DNA of 64,000 nucleotides from Verrucomicrobiota bacterium (GTDB lineage Bacteria; Verrucomicrobiota; Verrucomicrobiia; Limisphaerales; PALSA-1396), in contig JACQFP010000050.1 of the NCBI GenBank assembly GCA_016200005.1, positions 24,947 through 88,946 on the forward strand. Reading direction: 5' to 3'. The notes under the pieces are model-generated. The model was not told where the DNA came from. It saw nothing but the letters and a program-made list of their open reading frames with translations, and did not search any database. A program made the position numbers and the translations under genes. Each line of letters begins with the position of its first letter. Position 1 is the first letter of the stretch. This document shows, piece by piece, positions 45,161 to 53,992 of this stretch.

Positions 45161-45838
45161 CTAGATGATGGTCAACTGCACACTGCTCTCGATGATGCCC
45201 GCACTGATGGCGTAGCGGGTGAGTCCGGCGGTGTCGTGGATGTTAAGCTTTGCCATGAGATGCTGCCGATGTTTGTCCACCGTTTTGAAGCTCACCCCCA
45301 GTTCGTCGGCGACCTGTTTGTTGGCCTTGCCTTCGGCAATCAACTGGAGCACCTCCACCTCGCGCGAACTGAGGCGGTTACCTCCCTTCTTGAGCCGTAC
45401 CACTCGATTGAGCGACTTCCGATCGCGACCATTGAGGCGCTTGGCAATGGCCGGGCTGAAAAAGGTGTTGCCTTTTTGGACCTCGCGGATCGCCGTGGCC
45501 AGATTGTCTGAGGAGGTTTGTTTGAGCAAAAATCCCACGGCACCCAACTCGGTCACTTGCTCAACGTAAGCGTCATCACTGTGCGCGGAGAGAATGAGCA
45601 CCTTGGTGTCGGGAAAATCTTTGCGAATTTGCCGGGTGGCTTCCAAGCCATTCAACAACGGCATGGCGATGTCCATCACAACCACGGCGGGCCGCAGTGT
45701 TTTGACCAAGGCGACTGCCTGGCGGCCAGTCTCCGCTTCACCGACCACTTCAATGTCGCGTTCGTGTTTCAATAGTGACCGAAACCCTTCCCGGACAATT
45801 GCGTGGTCTTCAGCCAGTAGGACAGTGATTCGTTTCAT
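45161..45838 (-). CDS. NarL/FixJ-type response regulator
   Basis: The start MKRITVLLAEDHAIVREGFR is used; the frame is open further upstream but overlaps the kinase gene. In the 225-residue protein the receiver domain has acidic residues Glu10/Asp11, phospho-acceptor Asp56 (VVVMDIAMP) and Lys106 (FLLKQT). A LuxR-type helix-turn-helix follows (LSSREVEVLQLIAEGKANKQ, then VSFKTVDKHRQHLMAKL). It ends the three-gene two-component operon and is the best candidate for binding the GGGGT palindromes in this region. Confidence 0.95.
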   Translation of the reverse strand: MKRITVLLAEDHAIVREGFRSLLKHERDIEVVGEAETGRQAVALVKTLRPAVVVMDIAMPLLNGLEATRQIRKDFPDTKVLILSAHSDDAYVEQVTELGAVGFLLKQTSSDNLATAIREVQKGNTFFSPAIAKRLNGRDRKSLNRVVRLKKGGNRLSSREVEVLQLIAEGKANKQVADELGVSFKTVDKHRQHLMAKLNIHDTAGLTRYAISAGIIESSVQLTII

Positions 45839-45869
45839 AGATATTAAAGTTTGGTGTTTGCGGATGGCA

Positions 45870-47021
45870 TCAGCGGGTTCTCCGCTCCCTCCGCGCACTG
45901 CCGCTGCCAAACGGGATTTGTGCGCGAATAGTCGTGCCTTTGCCTGGGACGGATTCGACGGTGAAGTTGCCGCTGACCATTTCCACCCGTTCTCTCATGC
46001 CGAGCAGCCCCAATCGCTTGTGCTTTTTGGTGTGCAACACACGTTGCACTGGAAAACCTTTGCCGTTGTCTTTTATTTTCATGCAAAGGACGCCATCCAG
46101 TTTCTGAATCTCCACCTGTACCCGGCTCGCATGCGCATGGCGGGCCACATTGTTGAGCGCTTCCTGGGCGACGCGATAGAGCACGGTTCGTTTGTCACCG
46201 TTCACGTGCTCAACCGCAGCAAAGGCCGACAGGCTGACGTGGATACCCGTCTCCTCCTTGAAATGTTTCATAAACGTATGGAGGGCGGGAATCAGTCCCA
46301 AGTCGTCCAGCACTGTCGGGCGCAGTTCACGAGCGAACCGATGCACGATGTTCACGGAGTGCTCCACCAGTCGTTGCGTGCGAGCGATGCTTCGCTCCAG
46401 GCCCTTCGTGTTGAGGGCGGCCTCCTTTTTCAAGGCGGCTAGCCGAATATTGATGCTCGTCAATGTCTGGGCAATAACGTCATGCAGTTCGCGGCTGATC
46501 CGCTTGCGCTCTTCCTCCTGCGCCGAGAGAAGCTGTCGGGAAAGCAGCCGCAATTGTTCCTGCATCTGCCGCGACTGCTCCAACAACACGCCGTAGTGTT
46601 GCTCGCTTTTCTTGAGGGCTTCCTCCGCCAACTTGCGCTGGGCAATTTCCTCTTTCAACTGCTGATTGGAAATGGCCAGATCCACGGTACGTTGGCGTAG
46701 CGCGTCGTTCATCTTCCCCAAGTGCACGTTGGTATCGTGCGCGGTGCGATGCGTTTCCTCAAGCGGGGTGATGGCCTCGGCAAAAAAAGTTCCCGCCCGC
46801 CGTATCATTCCGTCCCGGGTGCTGGGGGCGTGGGTGGGCAACACGAGTGTGATCAAAGCTTGCTCGTGGAAGCGGGCTAGATCCAACGTCTCCAGACCTA
46901 GGGCCATGGCCCGGCGTCCCAGTCCTTTCGCCGGCTGCAAGCTCGCCCGCGGACCTTGCTTCAGGTGTTTTCCCAACGCCGCCTGATATTGGCGCGACAA
47001 GCCGGTCAACTTACGTTTCAT
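45870..47021 (-). CDS. Soluble sensor histidine kinase (HisKA_3 type)
   Basis: The start MKRKLTGLSRQYQAALGKHL matches the start of its paralogue and overlaps it by 11 bases. The 383-residue protein has no membrane segment. It has an unknown N-terminal helical domain (1-100), a coiled coil (100-165), the HisKA_3 dimerisation domain with phospho-acceptor His180 in RISRELHDVIAQTL, and an HATPase domain (EALNNVARHAHAS, DNGKGFP, GLLGMRERVE, GKGTTI). It should autophosphorylate in response to a cytoplasmic signal and phosphorylate the regulator encoded 31 bases downstream. Confidence 0.9.
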   Translation of the reverse strand: MKRKLTGLSRQYQAALGKHLKQGPRASLQPAKGLGRRAMALGLETLDLARFHEQALITLVLPTHAPSTRDGMIRRAGTFFAEAITPLEETHRTAHDTNVHLGKMNDALRQRTVDLAISNQQLKEEIAQRKLAEEALKKSEQHYGVLLEQSRQMQEQLRLLSRQLLSAQEEERKRISRELHDVIAQTLTSINIRLAALKKEAALNTKGLERSIARTQRLVEHSVNIVHRFARELRPTVLDDLGLIPALHTFMKHFKEETGIHVSLSAFAAVEHVNGDKRTVLYRVAQEALNNVARHAHASRVQVEIQKLDGVLCMKIKDNGKGFPVQRVLHTKKHKRLGLLGMRERVEMVSGNFTVESVPGKGTTIRAQIPFGSGSARRERRTR

Positions 47022-47718
47022 GATGTTTGCCGATTTCACGAGCGAACCGCTTGATGCTTTTTGCCGACATATCCACCAAGCGGTGCGTGCTGGCAATCTC
47101 TTTTTTAAGGCCCTCGGTGTTGAGCGCGTTCGCCTTTTTCAACGTCAACAGCCGGACATTGATTCCCAATAAAGTCTGGCCGATTTCATCCTGCAGATCG
47201 TGGCTGATCTTCTTTCGCTTGTTCTCGTGCGCCGCCAGAATCCGGTGGGTCAGGTGCTGCAAATGTTCTTGCAGTTGGCGTGATTCCGCCAATAGTTTTT
47301 TGGCGTTTTTCGTGCTTTTCTTAAGGGCTTGCTCCGCAGTCTTGCGCCGGGCGATTCCCTTTTTCAAGGCTTGGTTGGAGGCCGCCAGTTCCACAGCGCG
47401 CCGGTTCAGCGTCTTGTTCAGTTGAGCCAGGCGGAGGTTAGCCTTGATCGCGGCGCGATGCGTCTTTTCGATAGGAGTGATGGCTTCGGTGAAAAAGATC
47501 TCTGCGCGCTTGATGACACCATCACGGCTGCTGGATGCTTCCAGTGCGGCAAGTGCTCCTTCGTGAATCCTGGCCACGTCCAATGTCTCCAGTCCGATGG
47601 CCACCGCTTGGCGTCCCAGTCCACGCGCCGATTGAAGTCCGGCCCGCGACCTTTGCTTCAGGTGTGTTCGCAACGCCGTCGCGTAATGTCGCGACAACCT
47701 GATCAACTTACGTTTCAT
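47011..47718 (-). CDS. Kinase-like protein without catalytic His or ATPase domain
   Basis: The 235-residue protein is a clear paralogue of the next kinase over residues 1-230 (MKRKLIRLSRHYATALRTHL; GLGRQAVAIGLETLDVARIH). It stops after the dimerisation helices and has no HATPase domain. The position of the phospho-acceptor His is Gln176 (ISHDLQDEIGQTLLG against ISRELHDVIAQTL). It ends cleanly within the start of the kinase gene, which argues for a maintained gene rather than debris. It may form mixed dimers that tune the active kinase. Confidence 0.8.
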   Translation of the reverse strand: MKRKLIRLSRHYATALRTHLKQRSRAGLQSARGLGRQAVAIGLETLDVARIHEGALAALEASSSRDGVIKRAEIFFTEAITPIEKTHRAAIKANLRLAQLNKTLNRRAVELAASNQALKKGIARRKTAEQALKKSTKNAKKLLAESRQLQEHLQHLTHRILAAHENKRKKISHDLQDEIGQTLLGINVRLLTLKKANALNTEGLKKEIASTHRLVDMSAKSIKRFAREIGKHHET

Positions 47719-47847
47719 GATTTGTGCCGATTTCGTACTCTACCACCAAGACGTCCCGGTTGCCGTCCCGCCATCAGGCTGCTTGCTCTCTCGGCGGCGA
47801 GGCAACAAGCCAACGCCAATATCCGGCTATTGCTTTATTCTGTATAT

Positions 47848-47861
47848 GGGGTAAACCCCCC
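47848..47861. promoter_or_regulatory. GGGGT palindrome between the two-component operon and the radical SAM gene
   Basis: GGGGTAAACCCCCC on the plus strand. Read on the minus strand towards the kinase genes, it is followed by ATATACAGAATAAAGCAATA and GCCGGAT. This matches the sequence downstream of the site at 53993 at about 26 of 33 positions. It is 130 bases from the kinase-like gene and 34 bases from the divergent radical SAM start, so it could serve both. Confidence 0.7.
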
Positions 47862-47894
47862 ATCGCGCCGAATGATTCCGCGGCCTATTCTGAA

Positions 47895-49376
47895 ATGATG
47901 AAAGTGTTGCTGCTATACCCGGAATTCCCGGACACGTTCTGGAGTTTCAAGCACGCGCTGAAATTTATCCGCAAGAAAGCTTCGTTACCACCGCTGGGTC
48001 TGCTCACCGTGGCGGCATTGCTGCCGGAGGGTTGGACGAAATGCCTGGTGGATGCCAACGTGCGGAAACTGAGCGAAGAGGACCTGGCCTGGTCGGATGT
48101 CGTGTTCATTAGCGCGATGATCGCCCAACAGGATTCGGCGCACGACCTGATCACGCGTTGCCGCGCCGCAGGCAAGACGATCGTGGCGGGGGGGCCGCTG
48201 TTCACCCTGGGCCACGAGCAATTTCCTGAAGTTGACCATTTCGTGCTGAATGAGGCCGAGGTGACCTTGCCGGAGTTTTTGCGTGACTTCGAGCGCCGCG
48301 CCGCTCGGCGTGTCTATGTCTCATCAGAATTCCCCGACATCCGGCGGACGCCGGCGCCGTTGTGGGAGCTGGCGGATTTGGGACGATACGCCTCGATGAG
48401 CGTGCAGTTCTCGCGTGGTTGCCCGTTCGACTGCGATTTCTGCAACATCACCGCGATGTTCGGGCATCGGCCGCGCACCAAGACCACGGCGCAAATGATC
48501 GCCGAGCTGGATGGTCTCCACCGGGCTGGCTGGCGCGGGGCGGTATTTTTCGTGGACGACAATTTCATCGGCAACAAGCGTTTCCTTAAGGAGGAGTTGT
48601 TGCCGGCATTGATCGAGTGGCAGAAACGCGGACGCGGCACTCCATTCTTCACCGAAGCGTCCATCAATCTGGCCGACGATCCAGAGTTGATGCGGATGAT
48701 GGTCGAGGCGGGTTTCAACCAGGTGTTTGTCGGCATCGAGACCCCGGAGGCGGCGGGCCTGGCCGAATGCAACAAGCGCCAGAACCAGAAGCGCGACCTG
48801 GTCGCCGATGTGAAGCGCATCCAGCGCGCGGGGTTGGAAGTGCAGGGCGGGTTTATCGTTGGGTTCGACAGCGACACGCCGACGATCTTTGCGCGGCAGA
48901 TGGAGTTTATCCAGCAAAGCGGCATCGTCACGGCGATGGTCGGCCTGCTGCAAGCCGTCCCCGGCACAAAGCTTCACCAACGGTTGAGCGGCCAGGGTCG
49001 GCTGATCGGCCAGACGACCGGCAACAATTTGGATGGAACAACCAACTTCATTCCGCGGATGAATCGGGAGACGTTACGCGAGGGTTATCGAAATCTGATG
49101 GGACACATTTATGCCCCGGGGCCCTATTACCAGCGCATCCGCACATTCCTGCGCGAGTACACGCCTCCGAAAATCCCCGGCTCATTGAACTGGCGATATT
49201 TCATGGCGTTCCTTCATGCCAATGTCCGCCTCGGCATTTTCGGTCGTGAACGTTTCCATTACTGGCGCTTGCTGATCTGGACCTTCTTCCATCGCCCCTC
49301 CCATTTTCCGCTGGCCGTCACCTTCTCCATTTACGGCCATCACTTTCGCAAGACGTGCCGGGTGCTGGGACTGTGA
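47895..49376 (+). CDS. B12-binding radical SAM protein with DUF4070-like C-terminus
   Basis: The start MMKVLLLYPEFPDTFWSFKH begins the B12-binding-type Rossmann domain; upstream codons look non-coding. The radical SAM core holds the CxxxCxxC cluster motif in RGCPFDCDFCNITAMFG, then FFVDDNFIGNKRFLKEELL, VFVGIETPEAAGLAECNKRQ and GFIVGFDSD. The C-terminus fits DUF4070. Proteins of this architecture include the hopanoid C-2 methylase HpnP, but the substrate here cannot be fixed from sequence. A GGGGT palindrome lies 34 bases upstream. Confidence 0.85.
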   Translation: MMKVLLLYPEFPDTFWSFKHALKFIRKKASLPPLGLLTVAALLPEGWTKCLVDANVRKLSEEDLAWSDVVFISAMIAQQDSAHDLITRCRAAGKTIVAGGPLFTLGHEQFPEVDHFVLNEAEVTLPEFLRDFERRAARRVYVSSEFPDIRRTPAPLWELADLGRYASMSVQFSRGCPFDCDFCNITAMFGHRPRTKTTAQMIAELDGLHRAGWRGAVFFVDDNFIGNKRFLKEELLPALIEWQKRGRGTPFFTEASINLADDPELMRMMVEAGFNQVFVGIETPEAAGLAECNKRQNQKRDLVADVKRIQRAGLEVQGGFIVGFDSDTPTIFARQMEFIQQSGIVTAMVGLLQAVPGTKLHQRLSGQGRLIGQTTGNNLDGTTNFIPRMNRETLREGYRNLMGHIYAPGPYYQRIRTFLREYTPPKIPGSLNWRYFMAFLHANVRLGIFGRERFHYWRLLIWTFFHRPSHFPLAVTFSIYGHHFRKTCRVLGL

Positions 49377-49454
49377 CTCGCCCAGTGGGGTAACGCTACT
49401 CAAGCCCACATCCGCACGGCCCGCGCCAACATACAGGCGAGTGAGCTTCCCCAT

Positions 49455-49468
49455 GGGGTGAATACCCC
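49455..49468. promoter_or_regulatory. GGGGT palindrome upstream of the two-helix membrane protein gene
   Basis: ATGGGGTGAATACCCCAT (49453-49470) has perfect 7-base arms around four bases, the most symmetric site in the window. It lies about 100 bases upstream of the gene at 49569. A TTGACACTATACC stretch at 49504-49516 could be part of a promoter. Confidence 0.6.
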
Positions 49469-49568
49469 ATAGCCAATGACCAGGGCTGGGGTGTACGGTC
49501 GTTTTGACACTATACCAAAAACGCAACAACACTGCAACGGCGTTTGTGCCCGTCAAACTGCGCCAACG

Positions 49569-50078
49569 ATGATGAGCGAACACCAAAGCGAAACCGAATT
49601 TCTGCGGCATTGCCTTCGCTACGAAGACAGCGCCGAGCACCAGGCGCTGGATCAAAAATTCACTCAGATTCAGCGTGACGAACGCTGCGTCCGACGCGCG
49701 GTGTGGCTGATGACCGTGCTGACTGCGCTGGCAGTGGCCGGCTTTTGCTACTCAGCGGTTTTCTTGGAGGACTATCCGCAAAGGCCTTCGCAATTCGCCA
49801 CGCAATTCCTCGTCAAAGTCTTTTGCACGGCGGGTCTGGCATCCACGATTTGCCTGGTGGCTTTCGTGAGCCTCGGGATGGTCTATCGCAAAAGGCTGGA
49901 CCAGCGGCGGGAGGAATGCCGCCGGTTGGTCAGAAAGTTTTTGGAGTCCCGCCTGGGCAAACCGATAACCGCGCCTAGGCGCGAAAGTCGTGTCGGCGAC
50001 CGGAATCGCAAGACCGTCCAGGTTGCTGTCGGAGGCAACGGCTCTCCCGACCAGACTGAATTAACAGCACGGGGCTGA
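49569..50078 (+). CDS. Hypothetical two-helix membrane protein
   Basis: The 169-residue frame starts MMSEHQSETEFLRHCLRYED. Two membrane helices (WLMTVLTALAVAGFCYSAVF and VFCTAGLASTICLVAFVSLG) are separated by a short loop. The ends are charged: an acidic N-terminal and a basic C-terminal cytoplasmic part. I do not recognise the family. The upstream GGGGT palindrome places it in the putative stress regulon. Confidence 0.7.
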   Translation: MMSEHQSETEFLRHCLRYEDSAEHQALDQKFTQIQRDERCVRRAVWLMTVLTALAVAGFCYSAVFLEDYPQRPSQFATQFLVKVFCTAGLASTICLVAFVSLGMVYRKRLDQRREECRRLVRKFLESRLGKPITAPRRESRVGDRNRKTVQVAVGGNGSPDQTELTARG

Positions 50079-50183
50079 AACTCCGACTCGTTTGCCATGG
50101 CCACGACCTCACGTGGTCACTTGCTATTCCAAATCTTCTGACGACTGTGTCAGTCGTCGCCGAGTGTCCCCATTATTGACCGT

Positions 50184-50220
50184 GGGGTGTACCCCCCGCT
50201 GGTAAGAGCCGGCCCATCGC
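50184..50220 (+). promoter_or_regulatory. GGGGT palindrome plus GCCCATCGCGTAGCGT block upstream of the lipoprotein gene
   Basis: GGGGTGTACCCCCC (50184-50197), 14 bases, then GCCCATCGCGTAGCGTAAC (from 50212). The same two blocks with nearly the same spacing occur at 59346 (plus) and at 63701 on the minus strand. The lipoprotein start is at 50274. Confidence 0.75.
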
Positions 50221-50273
50221 GTAGCGTAACTCACAACAACGGGAAACCAGAAACGCGACCGAAGACACATTTT

Positions 50274-50720
50274 ATGAAACGCAATAAACTGATGATCACT
50301 TTCCTCTCCGCCGCCGCTTTCACGGTAGGCTGCAATAAAGAGGGGACCACCTCTCAACAAGTCGACAAGGTCCAGGCAAAAACAGAAGAGGCTGCGCAAG
50401 ACATGAAGGATTACACCTACGCGCAAAAAAATGAATTCGTCGTGAAAATGCAGGGCCAGTTGGCCGAGATCAACATGGACTTGGACCAACTCGCCGCGAA
50501 AATTGAAAAATCCAGCGACGCGGCCAAGGCCGAAGCCAAACCCAAATTTGAGGCGCTACGCGAACAGGCGGCCAAGTTGAACCAGCAGCTTGACGAGGCC
50601 AGGAACGCCACGGAGTCCACTTGGAACGACGTCAAAGCCGGCTTCAAGAAGGGTTACGGCGAGTTGAAGGATTCGTTCCAACAGGCCCGGCAATGGGTGA
50701 GTGAAAAAATCGCACCCTGA
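50274..50720 (+). CDS. Coiled-coil lipoprotein
   Basis: The 148-residue product starts MKRNKLMITFLSAAAFTVGC with a lipobox-like TVGC. The mature part is almost entirely helical and charged (QVDKVQAKTEEAAQDMKDYT, then AKIEKSSDAAKAEAKPKFEA), ending in an amphipathic helix. It resembles small stress lipoproteins in general organisation, but no named family is certain. The upstream composite GGGGT element suggests regulation. Confidence 0.75.
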   Translation: MKRNKLMITFLSAAAFTVGCNKEGTTSQQVDKVQAKTEEAAQDMKDYTYAQKNEFVVKMQGQLAEINMDLDQLAAKIEKSSDAAKAEAKPKFEALREQAAKLNQQLDEARNATESTWNDVKAGFKKGYGELKDSFQQARQWVSEKIAP

Positions 50721-50781
50721 GGTGGCGGAAAAGAAATTTGTAAAAGTCGGTTAACAATAAAATCAAGAAACGAAAAATATT

Positions 50782-52287
50782 ATGACAAAGAAATCAATAA
50801 CTTGCATTGACGACAATGCAACTAAGGTCGGTATGAACGGAACGAAACGGATGCTAATGGGCATGGCGCTTGCGCTGGCCGTGATGTATCCCAACCACGA
50901 CTCAATCGCCAAGAATTCCAACAAGGGTGGGACGAGTATTCTCCATTTGAACTTCGTGACGGCGATGCTGAACACCGGCGTCGATCCCGATGCCAGTGGC
51001 AGCGTCAACGGCAAATTGAACCGCCAGGGGAACGCCAGCAACCAGCGCCTCCAAATTTCGCTGGCCAATCTGGATCCGAACACGACCTATCAGTTGGCCG
51101 CTTTCATCGGCGATGACACCAACTCGACGAGTGTGGCGAGTTTTACTACAGATGCGAACGGCGCCTTCAAGGTCACGTATGTGAAAAAGTCCCAAGGTAA
51201 AGGAAGCGCCGGCGGACAACCACTCCCGGACGCGTTGCACCCGCTCAGAAACGTTCGTGAACTGGATATCGTCAACGGCAGCGCACAGACAGTGTTGCGC
51301 GCGGACCTGACCGACCCGGACAAGCTGCAGTACTTGATCAAACGTCGCCTGGACAATACCGGGCTTGTTTCTGGCGCAGTTGGGACGCTTCAGATCAAAG
51401 CCACCAAGACCTCCACAAAGTTCCGTTTGACGGCTTCGGGTCTGACCCCAAACACGGACTACGTACTCACCATCAACGGAAACGCTGCTCAAACCAATAC
51501 GACTGACAGCGCGGGCAATCTGAATCTGACGGCTCTGCCTCCGGGTTCGCCGAACGTCCTCGAGATTCACTCCGTGGCACTGACAGATATTGCCGGCAAC
51601 GTCGTCCTCACAGCAGGTGGAGGAGGCGGAGGGGTGGGGCTGCCAACGGAAGCTCAAGCGCGAGTCAACCTTCGATCGGCCAATTCCTTCGCCGTTCTCG
51701 CCGGCTCGACAGTCACCAGCAGCGGTCTTACCGTGGTTAATGGGGATCTTGGCGTGAGTCCCGGTACGGCAATCACTGGCTTCTTTACCGTTGATGCCGG
51801 ACCAGGAACCGTGAACGGGACGATCTACAACGTCACTCCTGGAGCCGCCGCCACCGCCCAAGCCGACTTGACAACCGCGTTTAACGACGCGGCTGGACGA
51901 TCAGTAGGTGCGATTTCGGTTGCCGGCAATCTCGGCGGGCAAACTCTTGCCCCGGGACTTTATAAATCCACATCATCGCTTGAGATATCATCGGGAGACC
52001 TCACGCTCGACGCCAAGGGCGACGCAAATGCGGTCTTCATCTTCCAGATGGCGACCACACTTACTACAACCTCTGGTCGCCAGGTAATCCTGAGCGGCGG
52101 CGCCAAAGCGGCAAACGTCTTTTGGCAGGTTGGCACTTCGGCGACTCTGGGAACGAGCTCTGTCTTCAAGGGCACCATCATGGCCGATCAATCCATCTCG
52201 CTGACGACCGGCGCAACGCTGGACGGTCGGGCGTTGGCGCGGATTGCCGCGGTTACCTTGGAAGCCAATACCATTACCGCTCCGTAG
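50782..52287 (+). CDS. Ice-binding-like (DUF3494) secreted protein
   Basis: The 501-residue protein has a hydrophobic signal segment (MLMGMALALAVMYP), so a start at 50833 is possible. It has an N-terminal beta region with two FN3-like or CHRD-like modules (LQISLANLDPNTTYQLAAF; KFRLTASGLTPNTDYVLTI) and a Gly-rich hinge. The C-terminal DUF3494 solenoid runs VNLRSANSFAVLAGSTVTSS, then GLTVVNGDLGVSPGTAITGF to GTIMADQSISLTTGATLDGR. DUF3494 domains bind ice in some organisms and act as adhesins in others. Its place in this region suggests a surface-stress role. Confidence 0.85.
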   Translation: MTKKSITCIDDNATKVGMNGTKRMLMGMALALAVMYPNHDSIAKNSNKGGTSILHLNFVTAMLNTGVDPDASGSVNGKLNRQGNASNQRLQISLANLDPNTTYQLAAFIGDDTNSTSVASFTTDANGAFKVTYVKKSQGKGSAGGQPLPDALHPLRNVRELDIVNGSAQTVLRADLTDPDKLQYLIKRRLDNTGLVSGAVGTLQIKATKTSTKFRLTASGLTPNTDYVLTINGNAAQTNTTDSAGNLNLTALPPGSPNVLEIHSVALTDIAGNVVLTAGGGGGGVGLPTEAQARVNLRSANSFAVLAGSTVTSSGLTVVNGDLGVSPGTAITGFFTVDAGPGTVNGTIYNVTPGAAATAQADLTTAFNDAAGRSVGAISVAGNLGGQTLAPGLYKSTSSLEISSGDLTLDAKGDANAVFIFQMATTLTTTSGRQVILSGGAKAANVFWQVGTSATLGTSSVFKGTIMADQSISLTTGATLDGRALARIAAVTLEANTITAP

Positions 52288-52374
52288 AGCAGGAAAAAGA
52301 GCCATCAAGATCGAAAGAAAATGTTGCGAATAAGATTGGTAAATACAGACCAACCAACGAAGAAGGCGAACACC

Positions 52375-52782
52375 ATGAATAGAACGAAACACTTAAAAAT
52401 CGAATTCCTGTTAGCTGCTGCGCTTGCGGGAGCGCTGGCGGGATGCGTCGGCTACGTGGGCGGGCGGGGTCAGGGAGGCGCGTATGTGCAGCCCTCGTCG
52501 GTGTACGTGGAGGGCGGAGTCGCGGTGCAGGACGACTACGTGTATTACCCCGGTTACCAAGTCTATTACAGCAGCTATCGACACCAATATGTCTATCGGG
52601 ACGGTCGCTCGTGGGTATCACGACCGACGCCGCCGCGCGTGTCAGTTGACGTGCTATTTAGATCGCCGTCAGTGAGGCTCGATTTCCACGACCACCCGTC
52701 GATTCATCATGCAAGCGTAGTGCGGCAGTATCCGAAACATTGGGCGCCACCAAGCTCAGGTCATCGCCGAAATGGAGACTAA
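52375..52782 (+). CDS. Tyr/Ser-rich lipoprotein of unknown function
   Basis: The start MNRTKHLKIEFLLAAALAGA leads to a lipobox LAGC; 135 residues. The mature protein is rich in Tyr, Val and Ser (VYYPGYQVYYSSYRHQYVYR), like small envelope proteins with YXX repeats. No defined family. It sits 93 bases before a DUF6600 gene with the same orientation. Confidence 0.7.
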   Translation: MNRTKHLKIEFLLAAALAGALAGCVGYVGGRGQGGAYVQPSSVYVEGGVAVQDDYVYYPGYQVYYSSYRHQYVYRDGRSWVSRPTPPRVSVDVLFRSPSVRLDFHDHPSIHHASVVRQYPKHWAPPSSGHRRNGD

Positions 52783-52865
52783 AACGACCGCAACTAACAT
52801 GAACTTTAAGAAACTTTTCCCGAATGGGAAGTCAGCCAACGCAATAAGTACAAAAGGAGAAATCC

Positions 52866-53957
52866 ATGAATAAAATTAAACGTTTAGCCGGTAGAATCGG
52901 ATTCGTGCTGTGCAGTGTGTTACTAGGATACACAACCTACGGACAACCGTCGGTATCGGTCGGGGTGAGTGTGCCGCTGCCTTCAGTGCAGATTCGCGTC
53001 GAAAGCGATTTTTATGAACCGCTCGCGCCGCAGGGGGAATGGGTCGTTATCGGCTCCTACGGACGCTGCTGGAGACCGGGTCATGTCGAGGCGGGTTGGC
53101 GTCCTTACTGTAACGGCAGTTGGCAGCGCACGGACGCCGGCTGGTATTGGGTCAGCGACGAGCCGTGGGCTTGGGCCACGTACCACTACGGTCGTTGGGA
53201 TTTCACCGACCAATATGGTTGGTATTGGGTGCCGCAGATCCAATGGGCGCCGGCGTGGGTTTCCTGGCATGAGGGCGGCGGCTACATCGGTTGGGCGCCA
53301 TTGCTCCCATCAGTGAGGGTTTCGGGAAGTGGATTCATCGGGTTTAACGCGGCAGTCATCTCGCCTCGGGCGTTTGTATTTGTAGAAGAACGCAGGTTCT
53401 TGGATCCCATCCGCCCCACCACGGTGGTCGCAAATAACACCACCATCATCAATAAGACCGTCAACATCACTAAGACCAAAATAGTGAACAACACCGTCAT
53501 CAATGAAGGTCCGGCCACGGCGGTCATCGAAAAAGCAAGCGGGCGAAAGGTCCAGGCGGTGCCGGTTCGGGAACTGCGGCAAAAGACGGAAGTAGCAGTT
53601 GCCTCCAAGCAACGGACACCGACAGGGACCCGTAAGAAAAAGGTCGAGCCACCGGTTCGCAGCGAAGCACAACCCCGCGAAAAGAAAACAGTTGCTCCCG
53701 CGCCACGTCAGGTTGAGAAAGCCCCGCAGGTTGAGAAACCAGCCGGGGACCCGCGTGAGTCCGCAGCACCCGCCACGAGGAACGAAAGCGTGGACAGCGA
53801 GAAAAACGGAAAGCCAGCCAAGGAAAAGCCCGGCAACCCATCGAATGAGAAAGCGCAGCGGTCGGACAAGGAGAAGCCAGCCGCAAGTGAAAAGAATGCA
53901 GGGAACCCGGCGGATAAAGACAAAGACAAAGGCCAGGAGAAAAATCCCAAAGATTAG
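52866..53957 (+). CDS. DUF6600-type exported protein, copy 1
   Basis: A good ribosome site (AAAAGGAGAAATCC) precedes the ATG. The 363-residue protein has a signal peptide (IGFVLCSVLLGYTTYG). A Trp/Tyr-rich core (about 45-165) has WYWVSDEPWAWATYHYGRWD and WYWVPQIQWAPAWVSW, as in DUF6600 proteins. A Lys/Pro/Glu-rich disordered tail (about 230-363) follows. It has 25-30 W/Y/G-rich positions in common with the larger copy downstream. It is probably an envelope protein binding cell wall or other polymers; the activity is unknown. Confidence 0.85.
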   Translation: MNKIKRLAGRIGFVLCSVLLGYTTYGQPSVSVGVSVPLPSVQIRVESDFYEPLAPQGEWVVIGSYGRCWRPGHVEAGWRPYCNGSWQRTDAGWYWVSDEPWAWATYHYGRWDFTDQYGWYWVPQIQWAPAWVSWHEGGGYIGWAPLLPSVRVSGSGFIGFNAAVISPRAFVFVEERRFLDPIRPTTVVANNTTIINKTVNITKTKIVNNTVINEGPATAVIEKASGRKVQAVPVRELRQKTEVAVASKQRTPTGTRKKKVEPPVRSEAQPREKKTVAPAPRQVEKAPQVEKPAGDPRESAAPATRNESVDSEKNGKPAKEKPGNPSNEKAQRSDKEKPAASEKNAGNPADKDKDKGQEKNPKD

Positions 53958-53992
53958 TCGTGTGGAGGCCTGGTGATCAGCCCCTTAAAATT

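Noticed and set aside
47011..47718. Kinase-like gene as a simple pseudogene
   Set aside because: It has no frameshift, ends cleanly in an 11-base overlap with the next start and keeps high similarity throughout, so I list it as a gene.
47848..47861. GGGGT palindromes as ends of insertion sequences
   Set aside because: They are single, symmetric, not paired around genes, and have conserved flanking sequence on one side only, which fits regulatory sites better.
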